From Globisporangium splendens (Eukaryota; Oomycota; Peronosporomycetes; Pythiales; Pythiaceae): 64,000 bases of DNA. The notes under the pieces are model-generated. The model had not been told where the DNA came from. It made no database searches and was given only the letters and a program-made list of their open reading frames with translations. Numbering within the stretch: the first letter of the stretch is position 1; every line of letters starts with the position of its first letter. The stretch lies in the NCBI GenBank assembly GCA_006386115.1, contig VFIW01000067.1, positions 186,001-250,000 of the forward strand, given 5' to 3'. This document shows positions 1-10,587 of this stretch, one piece after another. The translations under genes and the position numbers were made by a program.

Positions 1-90
1 AGAAAGAAAAAGACGTTGGTGCCATGCAGAGTTGGATTCCCTCATTTACTTATACGCACGACAAGGCAACACGGTCTGTCTGTATTGTAG

Positions 91-2680
91 CTTCAAGCAG
101 TGTTTGCCGTTCTCCGAGCGCCACGAGATGCAGAGCTGACCAAGAAGCGCAAGAACGAGCTCATTGACCGTCTTGTCATGGGAAACCAGCAGCGCGTACG
201 TTGCTCAATCGTCCGTTCAACTTCAAATTTCGCGTGTCACTCATTTACCGCAATTTATGACAAGCTGCTAGGTTGTGAACGCAGAAGCAATCGCAGATGA
301 GCGGAAGAAGGAACTCGATCGGCTCAAATACAGCAGGTATGGCTGATGTGCAGGTAGAAACCAATGCAAATCCGCACGTCCACATTTTGCAACTGTGTGC
401 TGCATGCGTAACAAATTCCTTCGTTTCCAAGAGCTGGAAGTCGAGCTTGAAGAATATCGCGTCGAGATTGAGCGTCTACGCGCCAAGATGTCGACGATGA
501 TGACCTCGTCGACCACTCCAGGGGTCGTTGTCGGGAAATTGAAGTTGTCTGCGGTTTGTGATGGCGATCACCAGACGAGAGGTGACGGCAACCAAAGGAC
601 GAAAAAGAAGCCTGTCTTGGCACAAAGCATTAGCAACCAGACGCTGAACGACTCTCAATTTCATCCAAGTGAGTCGTCGAAGAGTGCCAGCTCTACGTTA
701 TTCTCCTCTAGCAAAGGCAGAGTGGTGCTTTCTACCACCAATGGAAATGGAGCACCCGCCAAAGAGAGTTTCGTGACGAAAATACAGCGGAGGCACGCAC
801 AGGACGCCAAGTACTACAAACAAGCTCGACTCGCGCAACTCGAGGCAGAGTGCGAGTTGGAAGAAAATGTTCACATCCGTGTTGTGCGAGAAGTGAAAGC
901 GCGTCGCGAGACCGAAAACAAAAGGAGACAGCAGCAGGACCCTGTTGCTGCTGCTCTGAAGGCACAGCGACTCCGAGAAGAGAAAACAGCACCAGCAGCA
1001 GGAATTCAAGACGAAAGCCCTGAAGTTGCTTCTAGAACGGAAGTCCCGGAGATTGAGTCTGCGATTGTGTCGGATAATGCGACGAATGATCCTCAACATA
1101 ATGAAGGCTATTTAAATACACCAGCAGTGGCGTTAAAGCAGCAACCGGGGAGTAGGAATGACATTTCGAACGCGGCTGAGGAGGAGACAGGCACTGCGAC
1201 AGAGTCAGCAAAAGAACAGAGACAGACAGAGATCCAAGTCACTACACAAGAGTCTGACGCTGCAAAGCAAGATAATTCGTCCGATGCTCGCACAGACATT
1301 ACAAATCAAGCGGGCAGTGGCTTTGAAAGCGTGACTGAAGAGATGGAACAAGAAGAACCGCAGAAAGTCGACTCCACTGAACAGCTTCCTGCACAGCATG
1401 AAGGAGAAATTGTACAGCAAACTGTAGAGGATGCTCGCGATGACTACAAGGACGCGGAGAACGACGGAGAGATTGACGCCGCTGCGGAGACTTCTTCGAA
1501 CAACACAAAAGTTGCAACCGTAGTCGTGAAGCCTCCTGTCTTGGATGATGCATTGGAAATCTCAGACAATGAAGAAGTACAGGGGGATCACGCACGCGAA
1601 AGTCGACCCGGCGCTGAAACCCCTCAATCGAGCTCGGCGGAGGTCGTGAAGGACGATCCTGAGGAGGAGAATTCTGTCGCAGATGGCGAGCTATCGTTTG
1701 ACGGAAACACCACTGAGCGCGACGACGTGATCGCACAAAACTTACCACCAACTGCTCCTTCTGATGAACCAACTAGTATCAAAACACCCGAACCAGCTCT
1801 GTGCGATGACGGAGAATTCGATGAGGACCTGGAAAACCACACTGAAATCGCGATCAGCCCATCTGAAGAAGTGGCTACATCTGGCAACACTGATGGCGAA
1901 GTTGCAAAGTTACAGGGTGCGGTTGAACCTGCGCGTTTGGGCTATCAATGCGATGAGGCAAACAGTAGCGCAGATAAGAAGTGTCGCCAAGGGTTTCTTG
2001 TTGACGTGATTGATCCTCATACAAAACTTGTTGGGCTGGAATTGAGCGAGAAAACACCCTCTGAAGTGCAAGATCTAGCTAAAGGTGGACAGATGACGAT
2101 ACAGCCTGGAGAAGTCACAATCGTCACGCAGGAAGCAGGTCCTGTTGAAGAAAACTCGAACGACGCAGAGCACAGTGCTGAGAAAGATACCCGAGAACTG
2201 CACGAAACCGTTAAATCACCTCCACTAGCAGCGGAACCAGAGACTGCCAGCTCAGTAAGTCTGGAGCATATGGCGCAAGAAGAGGGTATTGAAAAAGCGA
2301 TGGCAGAAGACGTCAAAAGTGAAGAGCAGGTTCGGGATTCTGTCGTCGACGCCTCTCGGACACAAGTTTGCATCGCAGATAGTGAAGCTGACGCGACGCA
2401 TGACAACGATGCGGAAGCAAAACTGGCATCTAATTCAACACCGTTGTCAGCAAGTCGTGCGCCAGATCCTGTAGAAAATGAACAAGAGAGCAAACTAATC
2501 CTTAAGCAAATGGGACTCGATCTGGCTGACATGGAGGAAGCAATGGAGGTTGCAGCGCGCACGATCCAGCAATTCTGGCGACAAGTGGTAGTGGCGCGGT
2601 TCCCTCACAATTTAGATGGAGTCACTGCCAGCGAGACCGCCGATCTCAATGGACTTACAGCCGTAGGAGTAACACAATGA
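91..2680 (+). CDS. Acidic coiled-coil protein with C-terminal IQ motif (5' partial)
   Basis: Not a family I recognise. I read three exons: 91-195, 272-336 and about 420-2680, with GT-AG introns after 195 and 336. The N-terminal part is a charged coiled coil (ELTKKRKNELIDRL, AIADERKKELDRLK, ELEVELEEYRVEIERLRAKM). The long last exon is low-complexity and rich in Glu, Asp, Ala and Ser. Near the C-terminus AARTIQQFWRQVVVARFP fits an IQ calmodulin-binding motif. The 5' end lies beyond the window, because exon 91 is preceded by a TAG that looks like an acceptor. The phase from exon 2 to exon 3 does not close by one base, so one junction is wrong or a base is missing. The stop at 2680 overlaps an ATG at 2677 in the -1 frame that opens a further 38 codons of the same Gln/Glu-rich composition, so the true C-terminus may lie at 2793. 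Confidence 0.6.
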
Positions 2681-2715
2681 CCAATGCACCAGACGAACAG
2701 CCCGAGTCAGACGAG

Positions 2716-2751
2716 CAGCAGCAGCAGCAGCAGCAGGAGGAGGAGGAGGAG
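2716..2751 (+). repeat. Trinucleotide tract (CAG)7(GAG)5
   Basis: Seven CAG units are followed by five GAG units. In the -1 frame relative to the preceding ORF they encode poly-Gln then poly-Glu, within an ORF (2677-2793) that ends RGEVSS. The tract lies just past the annotated stop of the IQ-motif protein. It is either a coding C-terminal extension reached through a one-base shift or 3' UTR. Confidence 0.85.
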
Positions 2752-2999
2752 AAGTCTCAGGACTCGGATGAGCGAGGAGAAGTATCATCGTAAAGTGCAA
2801 TAAAGTGTGTTCGGAAGATAAACATTCAAGTGCAGCAAAAATGGTGATTGAGACTGTTTGCAATATGCCCTTCACTCGCCGTCCATCACAATGTGGTACG
2901 AAGGTTGCTCAATCTATTCAGCCAACCTTCATACCACATTCCACAGAGTCTCTCATTTTGCTCCGAAAGCTCATTTGGAAAAACCAAAAAGAAGAGAAA

Positions 3000-3599
3000 A
3001 TGATCTCGTGTGTGGCGGTCATCGGCGCCGCGGTGCGTGCATTTAAGCGCAATGCGCGCGTGTATATAAGGTGTACTGACACTACCTCTTCGCACATACC
3101 GCGTGCTTATACATGTAGAATAGTCCGCTGTATGTGCGCACGTTCGACGAAGAAGAGGACTTGGGGTTCCACTACATCGCGCACGTGTCGCTCGACATCA
3201 TCGAGGAGAAGCTGCGCAGCGCGAGCATCATGGCGGCCAAGGACGACATGTACCTGGGCTTCCTCGGACCCATCGAGGACTACCGGGTGTACGGGTATGT
3301 GACCAACACGTCGATCAAGTTCGTGGCGATCATGCAGGACTCGCCTGTGCGCGAGTCCGAGCTCCGATCGGTGAGTCCATCTCGTGTGGTGTATGGAATA
3401 GAGCGAACTCGTTCTTATCGAATGCGCTCATGCTGTCTAATGTGTATACACATGGCTCTAGTTCTTTGCGGAGATGCACAAAATGTATGTGAACGCGATG
3501 TCGAACCCGTTTGCACCGATCGGCGAGCGGATCACGTCCCAGAACTTTGAAAAAAAAGTGTACAACCTCGTGCTGCAGCACAATACGGCGAGTGCGTAA
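3000..3599 (+). CDS. TRAPPC2L: TRAPP complex subunit 2-like (sedlin-fold longin protein)
   Basis: Subunit of the TRAPP tethering complexes that act as Rab GEFs in ER-Golgi traffic. Three exons join cleanly: 3000-3032, 3119-3370 and 3462-3599, with introns GTGCGT...TAG and GTGAGT...TAG. The product is 140 residues, the usual family length. It starts MISCVAVIGAA, continues NSPLYVRTFDEEEDLGFHYI and LDIIEEKL, and carries the family signature YLGFLGPIEDYRVYGYVTN. The C-terminal exon gives MHKMYVNAMSNPF. The gene converges with pelota: its stop is only about 60 bp from the pelota stop. A CTCATTTTGC stretch at about 2952 resembles the oomycete initiator but is not a full match. Confidence 0.93.
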
Positions 3600-3662
3600 G
3601 ACAACGTGTTTATATCATTGTTCTCTTGTCGTTATTGTTGTGTTTGGCGTGTGCCGGTCTAT

Positions 3663-5210
3663 TTACATGGAGAGCGACTCCATGGACAGATCCCCGACGC
3701 CGCTCTCATCGTTCAAGTCGTCGTTCTCGGCGTCCGACGCGTCGCTGTCAGAACCGTCGTCTGCCTCATCGATCTCGGGCATCGGGAACCGCAGAATCGC
3801 CGCCACGCCACTGATCTGGCCCAGTTTCTCGCCCGAGACGTGCAGACTGCTGAACAACCGCACGGTACCGCCATTGTCGCGCACGCTCTCGACGAGGTCC
3901 ACATACTTTCGGCGCGTCGCGATGTCCTGACTTCGGAACAGCTCGTCCGTGATCATGAGCGTCTCTATCGCCATGTTCGCGTTCGCAGCCATCACGTGCT
4001 TGTAACTGTAGTACGCGCGGTCCTGGTCCGTGTGCAGCATGTTGAAAAACGTCTCGAGACACTTGACGTCTTCCACGGCTTTCGTGTCCGCGACCTGGGA
4101 TTGAATCGCCTGCAATACATGAAAACAAAGAATGAGCTCTGGACTCACACCGTCACAGCAACAAACAGCGGAAATAAAGACAACGCACTGGGTCGTTGAG
4201 CACTTCATCGAGCGCGTGCTTGTGGCCGGACGACGAGTGGCAGAGGATGAACTTGTTCTTGTTCTCCATGATCAGCTTGTCGTCCTGCCGGATCGCTTGT
4301 TCGATCATGAACTTGAAGAAGTCGTCCTTGACGAACCCGGGGCTCGCGAGCAGCACACACTTGACGAGCTTGAAGTCGATGTGCTGCTTGATCGAGCGCA
4401 CGATGTTTTCGTAGAACTTCTCGGTGGCCTTGGCGTGCGCCGTGCTGCCCGTGCGCTTCTTCGGGATGCTGTTCTCCACTTTGGCTTTAATCACCGTCAT
4501 GTGACCCTTGATCAGGCACAAGTGCGCCAGCCCCGTCTGCATGACCACAGCCGCGAGCTCGGCCTTCTTCGCGATATCGCACGCCGTCTCAATGCGCTCG
4601 AGCGACATGACGTCCCAGCAGTTCTTGAACAGCGTAAAGTCGCGGTTCATCTCCAGATCCAAAGTGTGGTACGCGCCAAGCTAGACAGACATGAACCATA
4701 GATTAGATCACCTCCTGTTTCGTTCATCCATTCAATACGCGCTGTAACATACCCGAACATGCTGGCTTTCCATGGTATTCTTCCCCTTGATGCGCAGCAC
4801 ACAGAGCGCCGGGTCAAAGTTGATCTGCTCCACCTACAAACACAATCAGGCAGCACACATGACACAAATAACGTCAGCAACAGCATCATCACCCGCAATT
4901 ACTCCTTCAAAGCATTGCGTGCCTCGATCTGGAGCGTCATGCGCACGCGCTGGCTGCTGGTCGACCCCGTCGTGCCCTCTTTCACGACCTAAACAGCGAA
5001 TTATCCATACAACAAAGTTAGTTCTGGCACCTCACACGGATTCCATCGCTTGGGCTAAAGGCGGCGCACCTTGCGGATGGTGGTGGTCTTGACCGAGTCG
5101 TGCACGTGGATGAGGTTGTAGACGTGCCACATGTCCTCGGGCTCCTCGGCGCGCAGCACGACGGAGCCCATGCCGTCCTTCTCGTTGATCTGCTTCTTCA
5201 GGAGCTTCAT
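3663..5210 (-). CDS. PELO: Pelota / Dom34 mRNA surveillance factor
   Basis: An eRF1-like factor that, with an Hbs1-type GTPase, rescues stalled ribosomes in no-go and non-stop decay. Five exons on the minus strand: 5070-5210, 4923-4988, 4753-4833, 4189-4680 and 3663-4109, giving 408 residues (human about 385). The start MKLLKKQINEKDGMGSV matches the family N-terminus, then EEPEDMWHVYNLI. The central domain has VVMQTGLAHLCLI and ASPGFVKDDFFKF. The C-terminal domain has ITDELFRSQDIATRRKYV and LHVSGEKLGQISGVAAILRF. It lacks the GGQ of true release factors, as expected. A highly acidic tail follows. The exon 2/3 intron appears to use a GC donor (GAG|GCACGC), because no GT keeps the frame there. 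Confidence 0.95.
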
Positions 5211-5874
5211 CGCGTTCGCTCCACAATGCGTATCTCTTGCTGCGTGCTTCGCCTTTGATCTCTTCCTTCTCCACACAGGCAAGCTCAAGCATGAAAATGT
5301 TACATTCGCGCAACACTTGCGACGGGCAACATGATAGGGTATGCTTTGGACAAAAGTGGAACGTTTACCGGTACAGCAGCAGCACCATCATTTGAGCGGT
5401 GTCAACCGGTAATAGAAAAAGGTATTGAAAATACCCGAATAGTCAACCCAAACAATAGTCTCGGTGCTACCGGCATTTACCGAACTGGAATGCAAATACT
5501 GCTCCAAGTGCTCAATCGACTCGCCACTTTCTCTGCACTTAGAACGGGATTGAACAACCCCTTTGTTGGGTCCATCATGCGCCATGTTTGTGCTGATTGA
5601 CCGTTATACTTCTTCCTTTGCAAAGCCTCTGATCGTGTTGACGACAACCCGAAACCTTCAACGTTCCCTTGCACCAAATCCTCAACAGCGGAACCTCTCG
5701 ACAAGCATACCCATGATATGCAGCAAAGTCTAGATGTTTTGAGGTGTGAGATCTTTTTTGCACCCTACACAAACCCATTCGACTGCTAAAAATGGAGGGG
5801 ACCTCCAAGAGTAAACGCACACCGTTAACGATCATGCTTATATCGGTAGCATCACCCCAAAAAGAGTCAACTAC

Positions 5875-6123
5875 GTGGATGCTGGTATGTGCGTCAACAG
5901 AACCAGTTGTTGCCATCGGTGTTCACGCACCGAAGCATATGGTCTCGTGACGATCACAACCCTGATTGGTCGTTGGAATCGTGGGAACAGAGAGATGGTC
6001 TTTTAATAAACATCTTGGCCAATAAGAGCTGTTTCTGCCTGTGATCGTCACGAGACCATATGCTTCGGTGCGTGAACACCGATGGCAACAACTGGTTCTG
6101 TTGACGCACATACCAGCTTCCAC
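5875..6123. repeat. Long perfect inverted repeat (84-bp arms, 81-bp loop)
   Basis: The left arm 5875-5958 and right arm 6040-6123 are reverse complements with one mismatch (5880/6118). The spacer is 5959-6039. No target-site duplication is visible at the outer edges. It could be a foldback or MITE-like element, or a transcribed hairpin. It ends about 200 bp upstream of the ADH copy 1 start codon. Confidence 0.92.
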
Positions 6124-6245
6124 AGAAATGCAATCACGAGGCACTCGCTTTTGTAGCTCAGCTATCTTGGCACCACCTGCCTTCTCACTCCCCTCCTCCA
6201 GCCGTTTCTTTTGCTCTCAAACAAAAGACGTCCGCCTACGTTCGC

Positions 6246-6258
6246 CATTCCACAATTT
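6246..6258 (+). promoter_or_regulatory. Oomycete initiator-type core promoter of ADH copy 1
   Basis: CATTCCACAATTT fits the oomycete consensus CATTYYNCAWTTT at every position, 67 bp upstream of the ADH ATG. The downstream sequence TTGCTTCCTGAGCATCAA is nearly identical in front of ADH copy 2, which supports function or recent common descent. Confidence 0.7.
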
Positions 6259-6325
6259 GCTTCCTGAGCATCAATCAAGCCACCACCAACCATAACCCAC
6301 TCGCTCACGCACTCCCTGAAACACG

Positions 6326-7387
6326 ATGTCGTCCACTGCACCACGAACCATCGACGCCTACGCTGCGTTTGAGAAGAGCGGAGAGGTCAAGCCTTGGCAG
6401 TACCAGTCGCGTCCACTCGGCGCCGAAGACGTCGAGATCAAGATCTCGCACTGCGGCATCTGCGGCTCCGATGTCCACAGCTTGGACTGTGGCTGGGGTC
6501 CAACTGCATTCCCTTGTGTTGCTGGTCACGAGATTATCGGTGTTGTCACTGCTGCTGGTCCCGATGTCAAGCACCTTGCTGTTGGCGACCGTGTCGGTGT
6601 CGGGGCTCAAGCGTGGGCATGCCTGAACAAGGACAAGGAGAGACCGTGCGTTGAATGTGCCGATGGCGCTGATGCGTACTGCACTCGTAACGTGTGGACG
6701 TGCGGTATGAAGTACGAAGACGGCACGCCAACGTACGGTGGGTTCGCTGACTACGTCCGTGTGCTGTCCCACTATGCGTTCAAGATCCCGGACAACATCC
6801 CATCAGACGTCGCGGCTCCGTTGCTCTGCGCTGGTGCTACCGTGTTCACGCCGTTGAACCAACACGTCAAGATCGGCGATCGTGTCGGCGTCATCGGTAT
6901 CGGCGGTCTTGGTCACATTGCGATTCAGTTCATTCGCGCGTTGGGTGCGACGCCCATCGCGTTCTCACGCTCGGCGAACAAGGAGAAGGAGATTCGTGGC
7001 CTCGGCGCCGAGGAGTTCTACAACCTCGGCGACCCAGAACAAGCGCAGAAGGCGACTTCGTCTGTCAACTTGTTGCTGATCACTGCGGATGCGACCAACA
7101 TGCCGTACAACACGTACTTGCAGTTGGTGCGTCCACGAGGCACGGTCGTGATGTTGGGTGTCCCGAACGACAATGTGACATTTGCGCCTTTCTTCTTGGT
7201 TCCTCGAGGCATCAAGTACGTCGGTAGTGCACTTGGGTCGATCCAAGATATCAAGGCCATGCTGAAGGTCGCTTCGGAGAAGCATGTGCGTCCGATCATC
7301 CAGAAGCTGCCGATGAGCGAGGTCAACGAAGGGCTGCGTATGATGCGTGAAGGATCGGCTCGCTACCGCGTGGTGCTGGAGAACTGA
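6326..7387 (+). CDS. Zinc-dependent alcohol dehydrogenase, CAD/ADH6-like (copy 1)
   Basis: A medium-chain NADP-type alcohol dehydrogenase of the cinnamyl-alcohol/ADH6 group, predicted to interconvert aldehydes and alcohols in the cytosol. Single exon, 353 residues. Catalytic-zinc ligands are Cys43 in SHCGICGSDVH and His68 in the AGHEIIGVV motif. The cofactor fold shows GVIGIGGLGHIAIQFIRALG at about 188-207, and SRSANKE afterwards fits NADP preference. The structural-zinc loop has Cys99, 108, 111 and 119, so the first gap is longer (C-x8-C-x2-C-x7-C) than the usual C-x2-C-x2-C-x7-C. A paralogue lies at 54061-55134 on the other strand, and a 3' fragment of that paralogue at 56979. The start ATG is the first in frame and follows the initiator by 67 bp. 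Confidence 0.92.
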   Translation: MSSTAPRTIDAYAAFEKSGEVKPWQYQSRPLGAEDVEIKISHCGICGSDVHSLDCGWGPTAFPCVAGHEIIGVVTAAGPDVKHLAVGDRVGVGAQAWACLNKDKERPCVECADGADAYCTRNVWTCGMKYEDGTPTYGGFADYVRVLSHYAFKIPDNIPSDVAAPLLCAGATVFTPLNQHVKIGDRVGVIGIGGLGHIAIQFIRALGATPIAFSRSANKEKEIRGLGAEEFYNLGDPEQAQKATSSVNLLLITADATNMPYNTYLQLVRPRGTVVMLGVPNDNVTFAPFFLVPRGIKYVGSALGSIQDIKAMLKVASEKHVRPIIQKLPMSEVNEGLRMMREGSARYRVVLEN

Positions 7388-7815
7388 TGGCGTTGAAGTC
7401 AGATGTAGGCTCTCGTCTCAGTACTCAATTTCAGTTGAGAACTGTGAGCTATTCGTAGCCTGAGGGCAGGTAACACGCGACCCAGTGAATAAGCACGCTC
7501 TTCCCATATTTTGTCAAGCTGGTTCGTATAAGTTGATGCCGGCATCTAGCAAATTACTAACACTCACAGGCAAAGGTCCTTCATGCACTTGTGACTCAAT
7601 CACACGCGAAAAACCCTATGTAGCATTCCGTTCTTACCCAATGTCCGTGCTTCACTATTTGATATGCGATCGAGTTGCTCTGAGGCCGATGTGAAATACA
7701 GATCAGTGAGCTCTGTAACTCGTGAGGTCGCATAGACCGGGAGAGGATATAGTTTTCGAGGTTTCTTTACGCTGACGATCAGGTTAGGCGCAGCGACTCG
7801 CACAGAAACGCCATT
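7388..7815. other. Intergenic, nothing recognised
   Basis: 428 bp between ADH copy 1 and the CFAP69 locus, both on the plus strand. No ORF with a recognisable domain, no RNA gene and no repeat seen. Confidence 0.6.
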
Positions 7816-10495
7816 ATGGTCAGAGTGCAGACAGAGAGACCCACCGAGGCTGAGAATGTACCCCTGGAAACGGACCTGCCACTGTCTCCATCGACACCAT
7901 CAACGCCCTCTACACCACAGAGCTCTGCCAGATTACGGTCACAGTCAATGGCAGCAATCTATGACAGGGAACAAGCCTCGGATCAAGATTTCAGTCAGCA
8001 ACTGGGAGATGAAGCAGACCAAAACCAGACTCTCAATAGAGAATCGCGCATGCGAGCGATTTTATTCCCTGTCATCGATCTCATCTACGAGGTCTCCAGT
8101 AACCAACATTGTGCCGAAGTGCTCGTGCTCTCAGGCGCGTTGCACTACATCGTGTTCATTCTACAAGGCATTCGAGATGTGCAGGATGAGCTGCTGCCCT
8201 TGTGCATCGTGATTCTCTGGAACGTGCTGGAACTGTGTCAAGAAAAGATGAGATCCATCACAAAGTGCGCGTCGCGACGAGAGCTGCTCGTGCAATTTCG
8301 TCTGCGGAACGCCGCGTATTTCCTTGGAAACGAGTTCACGTTCCAGACGCTGCTTCATACTTTGGAGCTGCTGCTCGTCCATGGGTACCGCAAACAGGAC
8401 AAGGAGGTGCGCAACGATGTCTAATGATCCTGCATCTGCTCGTGTGGCGACGACGCTCCCTCGACCACTTCTACTCGACAGGCTTGACAGCGTGCTTGCT
8501 CTCCTACGCCACTGCTGCCGAGTATCACAACCAGAACAAGTCAAAGAAGCAGCCGACAACGTCTCCGATGCCTCCGTCCTCATTCGCGTCTGCGATCAAT
8601 GCGAGTTCCCACAACTACGCGACGAACAGTGACGACGATTTCGAATTCAAGCAGTTGCTCTGGTTGCTGATCGCCGAAATCATGGGCGACCACGACGCAA
8701 ATCTAAGTGAGCTTGTTCAGTCTCGCTTTACGGAGACCTTATTTCGATACGCGACGGTCTCCAATATCGGGAACAACGACGATTACGGAAATGACGGAAG
8801 CACGGACTTCCCAGGCCAAATGAAGAAGCCCACAGCATCAATGGCTTCATCGTCATCTCCAAAAATGACGCAGCACCACACGATTGCACAGCGTCACGTC
8901 CTCCAAACGACTGCGTTGAGTGTCTTGAACCACATTGCGCCGTTCATCTTGGATTATTTCTACGAACTTCACGGCCACATCCTGGTTCTGGACTTTATCA
9001 AGCAGAGTGTGCTGCAGAGCGACGAGAATCTCACAGCCGCGTGGTTTCTCCTCGTGCAGATCTCGTCTTCATCGTCCTCATATTATCAGGACGCGCTTGG
9101 AAATTGCGATGCCGTAGAAGCTGCAGTCACTGCGTTTGCTTCGCCTCCGTCGCGCCACACGTTTGCGATCCGACGCAATGCGATTATCGCGTGCGCCAAC
9201 ATGTGTCGCGACCACTAGGACAATCGGAAACGCTTTTTCCACGCCAATGGCGTGCGTTTCGTGACGCAGTACTTGGAGCTCGATCCGTCACATTCTGTCT
9301 TGGAAGAAAACCTCTTGATTGGCGTCGTCGATGCCGTGCGGTCGTGCATCGTCGGGGATCTCGAAAACGAGACCGCATTCATCCACGACGACGGCGTGCC
9401 AAAGCTGCTCGCGATCGTGGAAAGCGTGCCTAAGGCTGTGAAAAACCAGGCGTTGGCTACATTGCCCGAGATTTGCGTGAACCCGAGCGCGATCCCGTCG
9501 TTTCTCGCGTGGCGAAGCGACAGCAAAGAGACCAACAACGCGACCGCGACCCAGATCCTGCTGCGCATATACGCCAACGAAGAAGCCATCGAGAACTCGC
9601 GCATGAAGGAGGACGCTGCTGCTGTGGAGATCGTCGCGTCGACGAATACACGTCAAAACGCATTCCAGTCCGTCACGCACTGTCACAGTCCGTTTCTGGT
9701 GTCTACAACAAATTCACATGGTGAGAGGGATAGAAGGGATCAGTCCACAGGTTTGGCTTCGCCTACAAGTGCAGTAGCATCGACAATGCGGCCGCAATCG
9801 CCAGCGTTCGATCGACTGAAAGACGCGTTGAAAGCTGCGCAACACTTGGCCAGTGACACTCGCAACGTGTCGCTTCTATTGGATCTGAAAGACTCGGAAA
9901 CCCACCCAGCCATCAATCTCAAGACCAAGATCTACGCTGTGCTCGCCAGCGTGTCGTTTGCGTGCGATCTGGACAAACTCACGCCGCGCGACCAGGTCGT
10001 GCTCGAGGTCGCCAAGGAGTATCCGACGTTCCAGCTCGGCGAAATGTGGCAAAACGTGCACCTCGCGCTCCACGCTGAGGGCATCCGGCTCATCTACGCC
10101 GACGCGCTCTACATTCGCCGCCACATTGAGCACGCGTACAACATCTCTGTGCACAAAGCACGCGCAGAAGGAGATCTTTTCACGCGCCAGTGAGCTCGAC
10201 AGTGCCGCCGAAAACGCGTTTTTCCAGCAGATCCTGCTCCAGAAGTACCAGGAAGTGCAGGCCGAAGCGTTCCACCGCGTCAATCTGCGCCAGAACTCCA
10301 CGCTGAAGCTCCACTTTGACGCGACTCGAGTTTATGCGCAAACAGGACCCGGCGTCGTTCGCTGCCTGCGAGAGCGACGAGCGGTGCCGCATCGAGGACC
10401 CGGCCACCGAGTCCGACTACAGTGATTTGAACTCTCTTGAGCAGAAAGAAGCCGAGTTGCGGGGCCGACTTGGGACCATCACGCGTCGAAAGTGA
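7816..10495 (+). pseudogene. CFAP69: CFAP69 orthologue with four reading-frame lesions
   Basis: Armadillo-repeat protein of the ciliary central apparatus. Family landmarks appear in order: IVILWNVLELC, then YRKQDKEVRND, FEFKQLLWLLI, RRNAIIACANMCRDH, VVDAVRSCIVGDLENE, KTKIYAVLASVSF and FQLGEMWQN, then a coiled-coil end with EQKEAELRGRLGTITRRK. The frame is broken four times: a shift near 8405-8424 (one base short), an in-frame TAG at 9216-9218 inside an armadillo helix, a shift near 10155 (AAA where AA keeps frame), and a shift near 10315 (TTT where TT keeps frame). The part from 9358 onward is duplicated at 41118 with the last two shifts shared. The N-terminus is shorter than in animals, so an upstream exon may be missing. 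Either a decayed gene, fitting reduced need for flagella, or consensus errors. Confidence 0.8.
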
Positions 10496-10587
10496 CCATG
10501 TAAATACGTAAAATTCGTTTCCATATGACCACAGCTGGTGCTTTTTCCCTATTGTCTCGTGTGTGGTTCCCAGACAGTCAGTAATAC

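Larger units (their letters stand above)
5211..6325. other. Intergenic region holding a long inverted repeat
   Basis: No gene was recognised between pelota and ADH copy 1, which are divergently transcribed. Short ORFs here show no domain. The one notable structure is the 84-bp-arm inverted repeat at 5875-6123. The last 80 bp carries the ADH core promoter. Confidence 0.7.

Noticed and set aside
10150..10340. Short introns as the cause of the CFAP69 frame shifts
   Set aside because: The only GT...AG pairs there are under 25 nt, below any plausible oomycete intron length.
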